A stretch of DNA of 64,000 bases from Clitopilus passeckerianus (Eukaryota > Basidiomycota > Agaricomycetes > Agaricales > Entolomataceae), in NCBI GenBank assembly GCA_944990035.1, contig CALYLX010000036.1:124001-188000 (forward strand). Reading direction: 5' to 3'. Shown in pieces: positions 9,935 through 21,638 of the stretch. Both the position numbers and the translations under genes were made by a program. Numbering within the stretch: position 1 is the first letter of the stretch; each line of letters begins with the position of its first letter. The notes beneath the pieces were generated by a model, which was not told where the DNA came from, did not search any database, and was given only the letters and a program-made list of their open reading frames with translations.

Positions 9935-11791
9935 CTATGTTACTTTCACGACACGATGCCTTTCTCTATACGCAGCCCATGCACTAAGCACTAACGCCAA
10001 AAGACAACCACAACACGTCAAATACAGCGCATCAGAGTAGCACCGCCGTCCTTCAAGACACTGCCCTTTGTCGCCCAGAGTCAGGGTATCATTCTGAAGC
10101 GGTTTAGGACTATGCGCATCGAGTATCCGCCCAAACACTAGAGCGAATACGTTGCTCGAGATAATGGGCGAGAGGGCGATGAAGCCCCAGTTTTCAGAAA
10201 AGTGAGCTGGGAAGTTCATGAGTGAGCGAAACTTCATAAGGGTGGGAAGAGGAACTACTCACGCATCCCAAACCACTCAATGCAGACGTTAGGGAACAAT
10301 GCATAAATACTTCCATACGCAGAACCCAGCATCGAACTCGCAATCCACAAGGACTCCACTCGGTCAATTGTCAACACTGCAAGCTGTGAAGATAGAAGCA
10401 AGAGTGCGACTGGAACCATGCAGTATGAGCGGGGTAGCCCAAGACGGTTCCTGGCTAGGTCGGATATTGGGCCTGTGGATTTGTTATGTTAGCCCTAGTG
10501 CTGGTGAAAACGTGGGCGGTTCAGCTTACCTATAAGGATCCTTCCGGCAAAGTTTGTGAAGCTGATCGCGGAAACTTGAGTTCCTTGCCATATGTCGGCA
10601 CACACAGGGTCATATTCTGGGTTTTCGTGAGCGTATAGCGCTCTTGCCATGGACCCCACGTTGTTGATGTCTGAAAAAGATCGTAATTAGACGAAAGTAC
10701 AACAACACTATACGACGTTGACCGTACACGTTAATCCAGACCCTGCAACTGTTACTTTGTTAGGATGTATCAGGTTACTAACAAGGAAATAAGACCCACG
10801 TAGTGACATGATAGTAAAAATCAACCAAAAATTCAAAGTCTTTGCAAGCTTGCGGCCATGTACATTGACTTGCTGAGCTGGCTTCGGCACATCATCTGAG
10901 GGCAGTAACGCCTGTTCTTCCTCGGGATATTCGATTTCGGGAGTACCCTGTTCAGATCGCGGGGGTACGGGCTTGATGAGGAAGGAACCCAGGAACATGG
11001 GAACAGAGGTCCCAAACGCAAGAAGCGTTAGGAAAGACGACGTTTTCCCTGCAAGGAATATACGAGAGATGGTGGAGAAGAGCAGTGCCGATAGCCCAAA
11101 TCCCGAAGCGACTATTCCAACAGTCGTAGCTCGCTATTATGCAGGAATCAGTTTTGTTCTGTCCTTAGACGCTGGCAACTTACGGATGAGCTAGGGAACG
11201 ACTTGGCCGTAGAGTTCATCCCCGCCGAGAATCCAGCGTTGCCTCCGGACCCCGTCATTGCCTTGAATAGAATCAAGGTGCAAAGTGTCGTTATGGATAT
11301 AGTCGTTGAGCCGGCGGGAACACCTAGGTCGTATATGACTTTCGTCCCGAAGTAACCGCAGAACAGGAATGCGCAGGCTGCAAGTAAACCCAGGCGGGGC
11401 CCATTCGCGTCTATCAGCCTGCCCCATATCGGGCCGCTGATATGTGCTCCATCTGAGTAAGTATTAGCCTCTGCATTTTCGGATTTGGAGGTAAGATGTA
11501 CAATTTCCTGCGAGGCCAATCATGTTGAGCCTGGTGTGGCTGATACCAAGACGCGAGCCAAGTTGAGGTGCATATGCTGCATAACCATTAGAGACAGTTC
11601 AAGAAAGTTAGTTGCCATTTCTACCTGAGAAACTCTGGAAAATGGTGTCAGCCTTCTCGAGCAGTCATGGTGTGATTTCATGAACGTACATAGTTTGTGC
11701 CTGCACAAAGTGCTGCAACTACTGATGTCAGCAAGGTTATCGTCCTTGACCGCCTCGCTCTGCTCGCTGCAGCATCCATGTTCGTCGACAT
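9935..11791 (-). CDS. MFS transporter, Mch1/nodulin-like (copy 1)
   Basis: Major facilitator of the Mch1-like group, probably moving a small organic solute across a membrane (substrate unknown). ATG at 11791. Exon 1 ends ALCAGTNY, then a 10-nt exon (11625..11634) and an exon encoding AYAPQLGSRLGISHTRLN and MIGLAGN. Next comes GPIWGRLIDANGPR, the cytosolic loop between helices 2 and 3. A 21-nt exon (10728..10748) carries LAGSGLTYINNVG together with its neighbours. Later exons give DLARNRLGLPRSY and HFSENWGFIALSP, typical of this family. The central loop is acidic (EYPEEEQALLPSDD). About 12 hydrophobic segments are expected. All introns read as GT-AG and the last exon ends at 9935. Its paralogue lies 2.1 kb upstream on the same strand. 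Confidence 0.85.
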
Positions 11792-12072
11792 GGCTTAATC
11801 GGTCGCGGTCGACAAACGACGGTGGACATGATTGATTGAATGGTCAAGATTCTCGAAAGCCGATTTTCCGAATTTGTTGTTGAATGTTTGCCCCAGCGGT
11901 CCGCAGAGCCGACCGAAGGGGTCTCTGAACTTGTTCTGAACGAGCATGGCGACTCTTCATGATTCTACGCTATTGGTCCGTAAATTTCTCAAACAGCCCG
12001 TAGTGTTAGCAGCCGTAGCGCCATATTGGCTCCAATACCGGGACATGCCAGGATCCCGCCCATTTAAATCAA

Positions 12073-12620
12073 TCAATCCTCTTTTCGAATTGTGCCGCAA
12101 GCCGTGCATCCGGAGGGGAAAAGGGTTACCGTTATCAGTAGAAATGTGACTCTGAGTCAAGTTCAATATACCTATAGTCTATTGGTAAAACAACGGAGTC
12201 AGATTAAGAATCGGCAAGTTGAATCTTTACGGACGTGTTGTCATAGGCTCATCAGCCGACCGCGTTTGCAGTTGCATGAAATACGCGGATGTATTGGGAC
12301 ATTTATTACATTGAACTGCAGGAAGAATTAGCAAATTCTCGAAGAATGCTAAGAGCTGTGAACAGTACACGCTGTCTGAGGCAAGTGCTCATAAGAGTCC
12401 CCAGAACTTAGGACGTCATCAGCTTTCTTGGTTTCTTGGTGGGTTCGAGCGGTTATCTTATCAAGGATGTTTAGGGCAGGCTTTAATAGAGAGTTGCTTT
12501 AGGCCAGCTTGCCTGCTTTATTATTGGAAAAAGGTACGGGCAGGTAGGGCACCTCCATGCATTTCGTCCATCGTGTCCCGCGATGGTCAGAGAATTGGCA
12601 CAGCAAGGGCAGAACAACAT
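12073..12620 (-). pseudogene. RPC11-like (RNA polymerase III small subunit) relic
   Basis: The minus strand begins MLFCPCCANSLTI and continues AWRCPTCPYLFPI, the N-terminal zinc ribbon of RPC11/Rpc10 (pol III RNA cleavage subunit). A possible 56-bp intron follows that uses a GC donor (CAG then GCAAGC). Then comes a diverged linker with DDVLSSGDSYEH. After an intron with branch ctaat comes QCNKCPNTSAYFMQL followed by RSADEPMTT, which holds the conserved acidic hairpin. The final cysteine pair CTACGTIRKED is readable at 12108..12073. No AG acceptor precedes it, and the usual tryptophan of the last motif is missing. Retained introns argue for a DNA-level duplicate, not a retrocopy. A fast-evolving working gene with odd splicing cannot be excluded. 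Confidence 0.6.
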
Positions 12621-12812
12621 GGAGTAAATTATTGTACGTCTGCTGTTTGCCTCTCTGCACTTTTTTGTGCCTCCAATATTGTTTCCCACACTGCACCCAC
12701 AAACTATGATCCTCGTTGTAACGGCAGACCGCGTGCCAACATCATATGATCGCAGCGTGTATGGTGGCGCAAGATTGCAAACGAGATTGAGAACCCTACC
12801 TACCACAGATCA

Positions 12813-13842
12813 TCACATTTCCTGTCCCATATAGTACAACATATCCGGACTCTGGTCAAAATCTCCTGGTGGTCTTGATACCCAGCCTTCTACCTCCTGG
12901 TCGAAGTAAACCTCGATCTTCCAATGCTGGTCTCCCACCCACTTCATTTTTAGTAGTTCATCCCACCATTCAATCTGAGCTATTCGAGTAGCAAGATCAA
13001 AGCGGTAGAATGAGACGTGTGGACTTGGGCCTAGGTAGTTATGTCTGGTAAGTGGTAGGGCGTAAGCGATTTGTTACTCCGCTTGTGCAATACGACGAAC
13101 CTCTCGACAATTACGCCGCCTTCGGAGACGAAATTTCTTCCGGGGTATGTATCGGGAACTCTCTCCATGTAGAACTCATACACCAAGGAATTCAGATCCT
13201 AATTTTGTCGGAATTGAACCTGCACCAAAATTTTTGAGGGCTCTCAGGCGAAACTAATAGAGGAGTTCATCCTCACTTTACTAAAGCCATGAACTTGACG
13301 CATATTGTGTGGCAAGTATAGCGTACCGTCAAAGGGAGCACGCATGACACAAAGCGGATGCTTGTTGATCTAAAAAGCCACGCTCAGCGTCAGGAAACGT
13401 TTGAAAAGTAGAAAAGATCGTACCGGCCGAGCATTAGTTTTCGACGCCATTTCTTCGAGCCGTGCCTTCAGTATCTTCTTCTCTAGACCTAATTTAACCT
13501 AGTACTCCCGAGGATTAGAATCTCGCAGCTCAGCCATAGAGTCTGCTTTACGAGCGGCCGTGTAATCATCGCGTCTCTTGATCCAGGCGGACTTGGTTTC
13601 TGGTATCCATTGTCGCTCCATGGAGAGTGAGCAATCGAGAAGGAAAATGAGTTGTGCAGGGGGTTCCGCGGGAGCGTATGAAGAGGAAGCGTGACAATAC
13701 TTACAGTGACAAGGACCATTCCCTTGAGATGAGTCATGTAACCTTTGTGGGGGCAAGTGGACCACTGGACGTTCCTGAGTCGAGTCACAACATTCGGAGG
13801 CACAACATTCGGGGGGTGGCTTGTCCAAGAAACTGTAATCAT
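12813..13842 (-). pseudogene. Decayed gene of unknown family
   Basis: Protein-like stretches in several frames on the minus strand are broken by stops. One block contains QWIPETKSAWIKRRDDYTAA, RDSNPREY (then TAG) and LEKKILKARLEEMASK. After a plausible intron (GTACGA to TTTAG) comes HPLCVMRAPFDGTLYLPHN. Later VPDTYPGRNFVSEGG appears. The last block, in a shifted frame, starts NYLGPSPHVSFYRFDL, continues IEWWDELLKMKWVGD, and ends at 12813. Amino-acid composition and continuity suggest a formerly coding gene with nonsense and frameshift changes. I do not recognise the family. It lies directly upstream of the RPC11-like relic and between the two MFS genes. Confidence 0.5.
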
Positions 13843-13922
13843 TAGCCTAACGTATACTAAGGCGGTGCAATTCGAGACAAATGCATACTCTAAGCCTCTC
13901 CCAATATCTACATCTACACGCC

Positions 13923-15935
13923 TCAGCTTTCACCGCCTTCCCAAATAACCTCCCTTTCTCTATTCCTCTCTCTTAACGCCTCTAAGCCCTCTGCAATCTT
14001 CCTCCGATCTCGTATCGACGCCCATACGCTAAGCCCGAGAGCCAACGCGCACCCACCAGCAGTCACATACAACGCGTCTACGTAGCAGAGTCTCCCCAAC
14101 AAACAGCGAAGACTTTCATCGGCCGGGTTGAGATTTGCGGTTGCTGGTTTTCCTGAATGGGCGTCGAGGTTTCGGCCAAAGTAGATAGAGTAGAGGTTGC
14201 TTGCTACGACGGGGGATGCAGAGATGAAGCCCCAGTTCTCGGAGAAGTGTGCTACAGGAGTAGTAAGTACTGAGCAGGTCGAGGAGTAATAAGAGTACAT
14301 ACGCATGCCGAACCAGTCAAGTGCGACCATGGGGAACAATGCGAAGACTGCGCCGTGGGCGAGCCCTAGGATGGAGCTAGCCAGCCACAGACTGCCTATA
14401 TGTTCCGTATTTATGGCCACAACTTGAGAAGCCAGGTAGAAGATGGACACTAGTATACAGCCAAAGGACCGAGGGAATCCGAAGCGGTGTTTTGAGTAGT
14501 CAGAAACGAGGCCTAGACGAGGATGAGCAATCAGTTCGTAGATATGTGGGTAGAAGGGTGTACCAATGAAAATCCGGCCGAAGCAATTCAGCAGGCTGAT
14601 AGCAGAGACTTGATTTGCTTGCCAATGCGATGCCTCGATAGGATCGTATGTCGGTGATTCTTTAGCATACAGAGCTTGTGCGATATCTCCGACGTTGTTC
14701 ATGTCTGCAAAATTGTCGCTTTAGCAAGTTGAGCATTTGATTCTAATTTATCGGGTACTCACATGTCAGACCTGTTCCTGCCACTGATAAAGGAGGATAA
14801 GCGACAGAATTGCAAGTAATGGTATGTCCACCCACATAACGACAAAATACTGAACAAAAGCCAGAAGTCGGTGCTTTTGAACAGGTGGCTGCCATAAACA
14901 TTCGGCAACAGACCCTTCCTGAGAGCAGCCCTTCGGGAAAGGCGTTGCGGAGGAGTTCTAGCCACGATCTCGGCATCGGTCATATCAACCTCATCCCGGT
15001 TCAACAGGGCTCTCTCCTCTGCGTTCTGATCCCCACTTAGCCTCCTAGCTTCTTCATCGGCGGAATGTGAACGTGGCGGAAGCGGAATAGGTTGGACCAA
15101 GAAGAATCCAAGGAGCATGGGCACGGACGTGCCGAATGCGAGCAGCGCTAGGAAGGACGGTGTGTTCCCGGGAAACGCCAATCGGGCGATGTTGGAGAAA
15201 AAGAAGGCGGAAAGACCGAATCCAGATACGACTACACCGGTAGCAGTGGCTCGCTGTTCAGAAATGTCAGCGCATTGCATTTTTCCGGGCCTGTAAACTG
15301 TAGCTCACCAAGTTGTCCGGGAAAGTCTTGGCCGTGGAGTTTACGGCGCCAGTTAGACCGCCGTTGCCACCAGCACCGGTCATAAGTCCGCACACGACAA
15401 GAGCGACGAAAGTAAACGTTGAGATCGTGTTCGCAGAGTCGGGAACGCCGTCAACGTATATGTATCGGATACCCGAGTATCCTGCGAGAAGCAGAGTGAA
15501 GGCGCAGAGCATCGAGGTCTTTGGCCCTCTCTTGTCGATGATTCTTCCCCACATTGGAGCGCTTCCGTATACGCCATCTGGAGAGATATGGCTCATCAAT
15601 CGTTAGAATCTCTAGTATTCTGGTGAAATCATACAATTGCCAGCAAGCCCGATAATGTTCACTTGGGTATGGGTGATCCGGAGCCGCTCACGAAGCTGAG
15701 GTGAATAGGCTACACGTCGTCAGCATCATGCATTCGCGTTCTTTTGTTGTTCAATCACCTCCATAGCCCTAGAAATCGAGTACCAACGCCCATAAGCTTC
15801 AGCCGAGATAATGTAACCGCAGGCCTACTCACATAGTTGGTGCCAGCACAGAGTGCGACCAATAACGACGCAAAGAGGGTAGTAAGCCGCTGCCGGCTGA
15901 AAGTACCAGGATACGGGCCTGGCTGTTGTGTCATG
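13923..15935 (-). CDS. MFS transporter, Mch1/nodulin-like (copy 2)
   Basis: Paralogue of the MFS gene at 9.9-11.8 kb with the same gene structure. ATG at 15935; exon 1 ends LCAGTNY. A 10-nt exon at 15759..15768 (flanked by TTCTAG and GTGATT) restores the frame into AYSPQLRERLRITHTQVN and IIGLAGN. Then APMWGRIIDKRGPK, the RATATGVVVSGFGLSAFFFS helix, and a long charged central loop. A 21-nt exon (14763..14783) carries LAGTGLTYMNNVG with its neighbours. The C-terminal half has SDYSKHRFGFPRSFG and HFSENWGFISASP. The tail is basic and cytosolic (RERNREREVIWEG). Substrate unknown. About 12 membrane segments are expected from family and composition. Confidence 0.87.
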
Positions 15936-16229
15936 GTTCTAGCAGAGAGTCAATCGAGCAGGCATGCCCAAGGCAGGATGAATGGAAGATTGAGGGATTG
16001 TCAAGCTAGCCTCGGTGGCTGTGGACGCCAAACCGTATCGAGGCAAACACCGGTCCGGAGTTTGCGCAATATTATACCCGTCCCCACATCGCCAGAGATT
16101 TCTCTGCAAAGGGTTTTATTGCAAATAAATATGGGTAAGAATAGGGGTATGTAGTTTATGTTGGGAGGTAATAGTAGTGGAGTAGAATACACGTGTCCGT
16201 AACAGCCCAGACGCCCCGAGTCCGCCAGA

Positions 16230-18503
16230 TCAGTTGGCCTTCTTGACGATGAGAGGAACTCGGGCGCCCTTCTCTCCAGCAATCCTGGGACGAGGCAACA
16301 GCCCTCTGTGAACCTCCGTCTTCGTTTCAGGACCATTCGGTAGCTCGAACTGGTAGTTTCGAATCAAAACGAAGAGAACAGCCTGTGATAGGGGTGTCAG
16401 CACCTGGAAATGACAGCGAGCGATTCTGCATACCTTGATTTCGGTCAAAGCAAACAGTTTGCCAAGACATGTACGTGGACCATCAGCAAAGGTAAGGAGG
16501 TGACGATGACCTTGTATTTTGGCGGCCTTCTGGGCAGATAATGTATCGTTGATCCAGCGCTCTGGGACAAATTCGTGGGCATCCTCTCCCCAGAGACCTT
16601 TCAGTCGGTTGACAGAGTTGATTGGGATGCGTATCTTGGTGCCTTTGGGTACGTAGATACTGTCGATCGCTTTGCCAGATGCATCGGTAATGGTTTCGCC
16701 AACAGGCAAAATGTCGTCTTCGTTCGCCTTCAGATATTGTCAGGACTGCGGGTGTGGTTGGGAGGATGAAAAACCTACTGTGCGAGATATTTCTGGGAGG
16801 GAAGGGTGTAGCCGCAGAGTTTCGTGAACAACTGCATCTAGGTATGGAAGGGCAGAACCAAGTTGTTCATAGGTAGGGTCCTCATCACCGAATTGAGCGA
16901 CCTCGTCTCGCAGCTTTTGTTGAAGTTCCGGTTGGCGAGACAGTTCAATCAGGGCCCACTAGAGGGATGTTTTAGGTGGGTGCAACCGTTGGGCATGGCG
17001 TAGGACTTACTGTGAGAGCAGCTGAAGAACCAAATTAGCCAAGAAACTCGGACAAATCTGGTATGGGGAACGTACTGGCAGTGGTCTCATATCCAGCAAT
17101 CATGAACATGTTCTGTCTCGTAATCAGCATGATGTAAAGGGCAATGCTACGGAAACGTACAATCTGTAGGTTAACGGTTCCGTTAGTACCGAGCTAAAGC
17201 ACGATTCTTAATTCCTCACCTGAGCCTTGATCTCCTCAAGGTCCATGCGAACATTTGAGCTACCAGTCTCTGAGCGCACTAAACCCCAAGTCAGTTCCTC
17301 ACTCTTCAAATAAAATAAAATGGAAGCACATACCCAAAGCGCCAATAATAGACTTCTCAATACCCTCATTAACACCAGTCGCCTTCTCCTGTCTAGCCTT
17401 CTCCAACAAATCCGTAGCAATCTCCTCGAAACTTCCCGCCAAGGACTGCATCAACTTCCTCCTGTCCGTGGGCAGCTTGACGAGTGAGGGGATGTAGGCA
17501 CTGAAGAGGAACCCAGCGAGCTGTATGAAGCTGGGTTTGAGGTTGCCGAAAGAGTCGAATCTTGCTGCGACGGAGGAGTCAAGGCCTCGAGTTGCGCCGA
17601 AGTCGTGGGAGAAGCCGCCTTTGCCTATGCTGTCGAGACTGGCCAGGTTGTGAGTAGATAACTTTAAGAGACTAGGAAAGCCCGTACGAGATGTTGTTCA
17701 TCCTGAGGGGAAGGGTCAGTCAATCGGTATGGAAGGCTAAATAGGGTCAGCACGCACCAATGTTGTACATCTATCGTGGCGGTCCCCCCGTTAGACTGGA
17801 TGGTTTCATCCCATGTATCCTTGACCTAGAAACATATGAGAATGGGGGAGACATGGTAGAGCGCAGGTGGCGCACCGTGTTGACAGAATGGAAGAACACA
17901 GCTGTCAGATTGCGAATGGCGGCGATACTGAACCCGGAAGACAGAGCTCGCCGTTGCCTATAGGTCGTGTGTCAACAGACGTAGCAGAGTTGAAAACCTA
18001 ACAGACTTGCCGTTTGTGATCATCGCCATCCGTTACGAGCAGGTTCTTGCCAAACTGCGAGAAACGTCAATTAGGCCAAAGCAGAAGGTATGACGCGAGG
18101 GGTCAATACTCACATTAGCTTCGAAGAAGGCAGTCAAGTTGTTGGGTTGGTAATAAACGGACGTATCCTTGGACAACATCGAGGCAAGAGCTTTCGGGTC
18201 GAGCAGCACAACAGCATGGGCACCAAGTGCGAGAGGAACCTCGTAAACTGGTCCATAGGTCTTGGCCCATTCCTCGAACATAGTTGCCGAATCCGGGGAC
18301 CTTATGATCTCTCCTGACAGCCCGAAGACCAGGCTCTTCGAAGGAGGTCCCGCCAGCTTCGTGGATCGACGTCTGCTTCCGCGCTTGAGGATTGAAAGGG
18401 TAACTGCAGCAACATAAACAGACGTGCCAAGCGCGACGTAAGGATGTTCCTTGACGAGGTCAGCAACCTTTGTCACGACGCCGTTTAGATATTCTGTGGC
18501 CAT
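16230..18503 (-). CDS. Cytochrome P450 (A)
   Basis: Haem-thiolate mono-oxygenase, ER-anchored by an N-terminal hydrophobic segment (YVALGTSVYVAAVTLSIL) followed by KLAGPPSKSLVFG. ATG at 18503 chosen because it places the anchor at the N-terminus as in the paralogues; an upstream GTG is not used. Visible motifs are I-helix NMFMIAGYETTA, ExxR in HETLRLHPSL, PERW, and haem loop FADGPRTCLGKLF with the Cys ligand. The gene is intron-rich with exons of 15 nt (17688..17702), 3 nt (17161..17163, ATT) and 11 nt (17011..17021). One intron (17958..18010) has a GC donor (CG then GCAAGT) where the paralogues have GT. C-terminus ends VPLIVKKAN. It resembles large agaricomycete-only P450 families such as CYP5150, but the family was not assigned. 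Substrate unknown. Confidence 0.9.
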
Positions 18504-19356
18504 GGGAGATGAATGTAGCTTGTTTGACAGATGCAGTTTCTCCACATTTTGGGTGCTTTTGTATTCCTGGAAGGGTCACTATTCTGGGACACTCAATCAG
18601 AAACCGCAGTTGGGTGTGCCGACGGTTACGATGGATTAGGTAATTGAACTCAGTCCGGAATGAGCCAGCCGAGGCACTTCTAGCGTGCCGGCGGCAACTT
18701 TGGCGACGATCTCAATCTATGTACCAACCTCAGAAGCATCGGAATAGATCTCTCCAGGAGAATTTACCGGTGAATGAGCGAGCTGAGTGAGTGAATGTCG
18801 TTGAACTCTGAATGTGCAGACTGGGCTGACTTGGAAATTCCAAACCCCGGTTGCCGTCAATCTCGCAATTGCCACGACCGCAGCCCGATTGATATGACGA
18901 CCTTCCCCGGCACAGGCTCGAATAACGTCAGGCGACCGGCTTGCTCGCATATTTCAGTCTTCCGATTGGTTGTTCATCCGCACGTTGGGACGAGTCACCA
19001 GCGTGTGCGCAGGCACCAACTTCCAATATCCCACAAGGCATCCAGAGTACGGGAAGGTCGTGTACTAAGTATACTGTATACAAGTTTGTACCGCTTGCTT
19101 TCTTCAAGCCTCGCATCGAAATATATGTGTTTCCCTCCCTAGCTTCAATAGATTGATATCTGAGGTGAGGGCTTGAACGTACGAACGCTTGAGAACGATC
19201 ATGGTGAAACACCACTTTTGGACGGAAACTTGCCTCAGTGTTTTCAAGAATTTGCATGGGTATTAAATTAGTGTAGAGATAGATACAGTGAGCGAGGGGG
19301 ATGGGATATGACGTCCATCAATCCGGTAAAGTACTGCAGGAGGCGTCTTCATACCA
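18504..19356. other. Intergenic between P450 A and B
   Basis: Promoter side of P450 A and 3' side of P450 B. From about 19190 rightward it resembles 22150-22270, the 3' flank of P450 C, so it belongs to the duplicated unit. No gene recognised. Confidence 0.5.
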
Positions 19357-21638
19357 TCAATCAACCTTTCGTACAAGAAGTGGAACTCGAGCCTTCTTCT
19401 CTCCTGCTACCTTAGGCCTTGGTACCAATCCTAAATGCGACTCGAACTTGGTATCGGGTCCGCCAGGCAACTCGAACGTATAATTGCGAATGAGGACGTT
19501 GAGAACAGCCTATATTGTTCGTGAGTCGGCGCTAAATGACAACAACGCCTGCTATAAGCCTACCTTTATTTGCGTAACGGCAAACACTCTCCCGAGGCAG
19601 CTACGTGGCCCATCCGCGAAAGTTAGCAAGTGGCGATAGCTTTGAATGTTGGGGGCCTTTTCTGAGGAGATGCTATCGTTGATCCATCGCTCTGGGTCGA
19701 AAGTGCGAGCATTTGCGCCCCAGAGCGTTTCCAAACGGTTGATAGCGTTGGAGGGGATGATGAGATCTGCGCCCTTGGAGACAACAAGGGTGTCAATATC
19801 TCTTCCGGATAGGTCCTTGATAGGTTCGCTGAGTGGCAACACATCATCCTCGACCGCCTAGAGCAATATGTCAGAGATGGGTAAGCCGACATTGGATGTG
19901 ATAACATTTACCTTTCGTTGCATTTCTTGCAGAGATGGATGCAATCGTAGCGTCTCGTGGACAACAGCATCCAGATATGGGAGGCTCTCGGATCCCAGCT
20001 GCTCGAAAGTTGGATCCTCGTCTACGAATTGTGAGAGTTCAGCTCTGAGTTTCTGCTGGGTCTCAGGTTTCCGCGACAGTTCAATTAGAGCCCACTACAG
20101 AGTCAGCTGAGTGGCGGCATTGGATTTCGAACAGAATGCTCTTACAGTCAGTGTAGCTAGGTAATATCTTAGTCAATAAGCCAGATAAGAAACAAGAACT
20201 ACAACGTACTAGATGTTGTTTCGTATCCTGCTATCATGAACAGGTTCTTTTGCGGAATGAGTAATGGTGGCCGTGGGAGACGGACGAAAAACTTACGATC
20301 TGTGGAAGGAGGTGTTATCGTGTTAGACGCTATATATTACGAAAGATACAAGTAACTCACCTGCGCTCGAATTTCGTCCAAGTTCATCCGAACATTAGAG
20401 CTACCAGTCTCTGAGCGCACTACGAAGACGTTAGAAATGGTATTCGTATAAGAGCAGGAGACGCACGTAAAGCTCCGATGATAGACTTATCGATTCCTTC
20501 ATTGACACCAGTTGCTTTCTCTTTTCGGGCTTTCTCTAACAAAGCCGTTGCAATCTCATCGAAGCTGGTTGCGAGTGACGTAACGACCTTCTTCCTCGCC
20601 GTCGGGAGTTGGAAGAGTGCAGGGAAGTTTGGTCCAAGCAAGAAGACGGCGAGGTCTACGAAGCCGGTTTCCAAGTCTGCGAAAGCATCAAACATTTCAG
20701 CGACATTCGAGTGTTCGCCTCTTGTGGTGCCGAAGTCGTGAGAGAAACCGCCGTTCCCAATGTTATCCAGACTGTTCGGTGAAAGTGAGATTATTGCGCT
20801 GCACGAAGCGTCAACGGTTGTACTCATACGTTATGTGATTCATCCTATAGACATGATATCAGACAACGACAGGAGTTGTGTATAGAGCCGAAATACCATG
20901 ATTGTACCTCAATTGTGGCCGTCCCTTCCTTAGTTGACTGGATCTGAGAGTTCCAGCGTTCTATAGTCTACATCAGGGAGTAAGCGGCATGGCATGGCAT
21001 GGCATAGAGCCAACTATTCATACCGTGTATACTGAGCGATAGAAAACTGGGGTAGCATTTCGGACTGCAGCTATACTAAAGCCGGCTGATAACGCCCTTC
21101 TCTGTCTGGACTCAAGCGTCAGCCAGAGACGAGAAGATGTGGCGTTGATACTACGTACCGTTTATGGTCTTCCCCCTCTACTATGACAAGGTTCTTGCCA
21201 AACTATGAAATGGTTAGCTTGGCAAGTTAGGGCGGACACAAGATTGTGACTCACATAGGCCTCGAAGAAGGCAGTCATGCTCGGCGCCTGATGAAAGGCC
21301 CAAGTATCTCTGGACAGTACTGACGTCACGGCTGCAAGATCACACAGCACAATCGCCTGAGATCCTAGTGTTGCTGGAACGTTGTATACTGGGCCATACT
21401 TTAATGCCCAATCGGCGTAGAGGTTGGCTTGGTCATCCGACTGTAAGACTTCGAGGAAATGTCCTAGTATGAAACTCGTCGAGGGAGGGCCTGCTAGCTT
21501 CGTGAAATGTCGGCCACGGAAGCGTTTCAACATCGAGAATGTAATTGCCGCGACGAAAACTGAAGCACCAATAACAAAATAAGGGTGTTGGTGAGCCAGG
21601 CTGGCATCGTGCGACGAGAGGTTGTTTAAGAAATCCAT
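19357..21638 (-). CDS. Cytochrome P450 (B)
   Basis: Near-duplicate of P450 C and a more distant relative of A, with the same strand and exon layout. Starts MDFLNNLSSHDAS at 21638; the hydrophobic anchor FVIGASVFVAAITFSML precedes KLAGPPSTSFILGH. The C-helix region has RQRRALSAGFSIAAVRN across an intron. Motifs are I-helix NLFMIAGYETTS, ExxR in the exon with HETLRLHPSL, PERW, and haem loop FADGPRSCLGRVF. Tiny exons are 20830..20844 (15 nt), 20297..20299 (ATC) and 20146..20156 (11 nt). The product ends VPLLVRKVD. The gene appears intact, with no in-frame stop in the exons read. Substrate unknown. Confidence 0.9.
20986..21005. repeat. GGCAT x4 microsatellite in P450 B intron
   Basis: Four perfect tandem copies of GGCAT within an intron of P450 B. 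The matching intron of P450 C has a shorter, broken version (atggcatggcagggc). Confidence 0.8.

Noticed and set aside
10760..10800. Reading through the intron of the MFS genes after MSLRG/SLCGW
   Set aside because: Gives an early stop. Using the acceptor before TTGCAGGG (and TGGCAGGA in copy 2) restores the family motif LAGxGLTYxNNVG in both.
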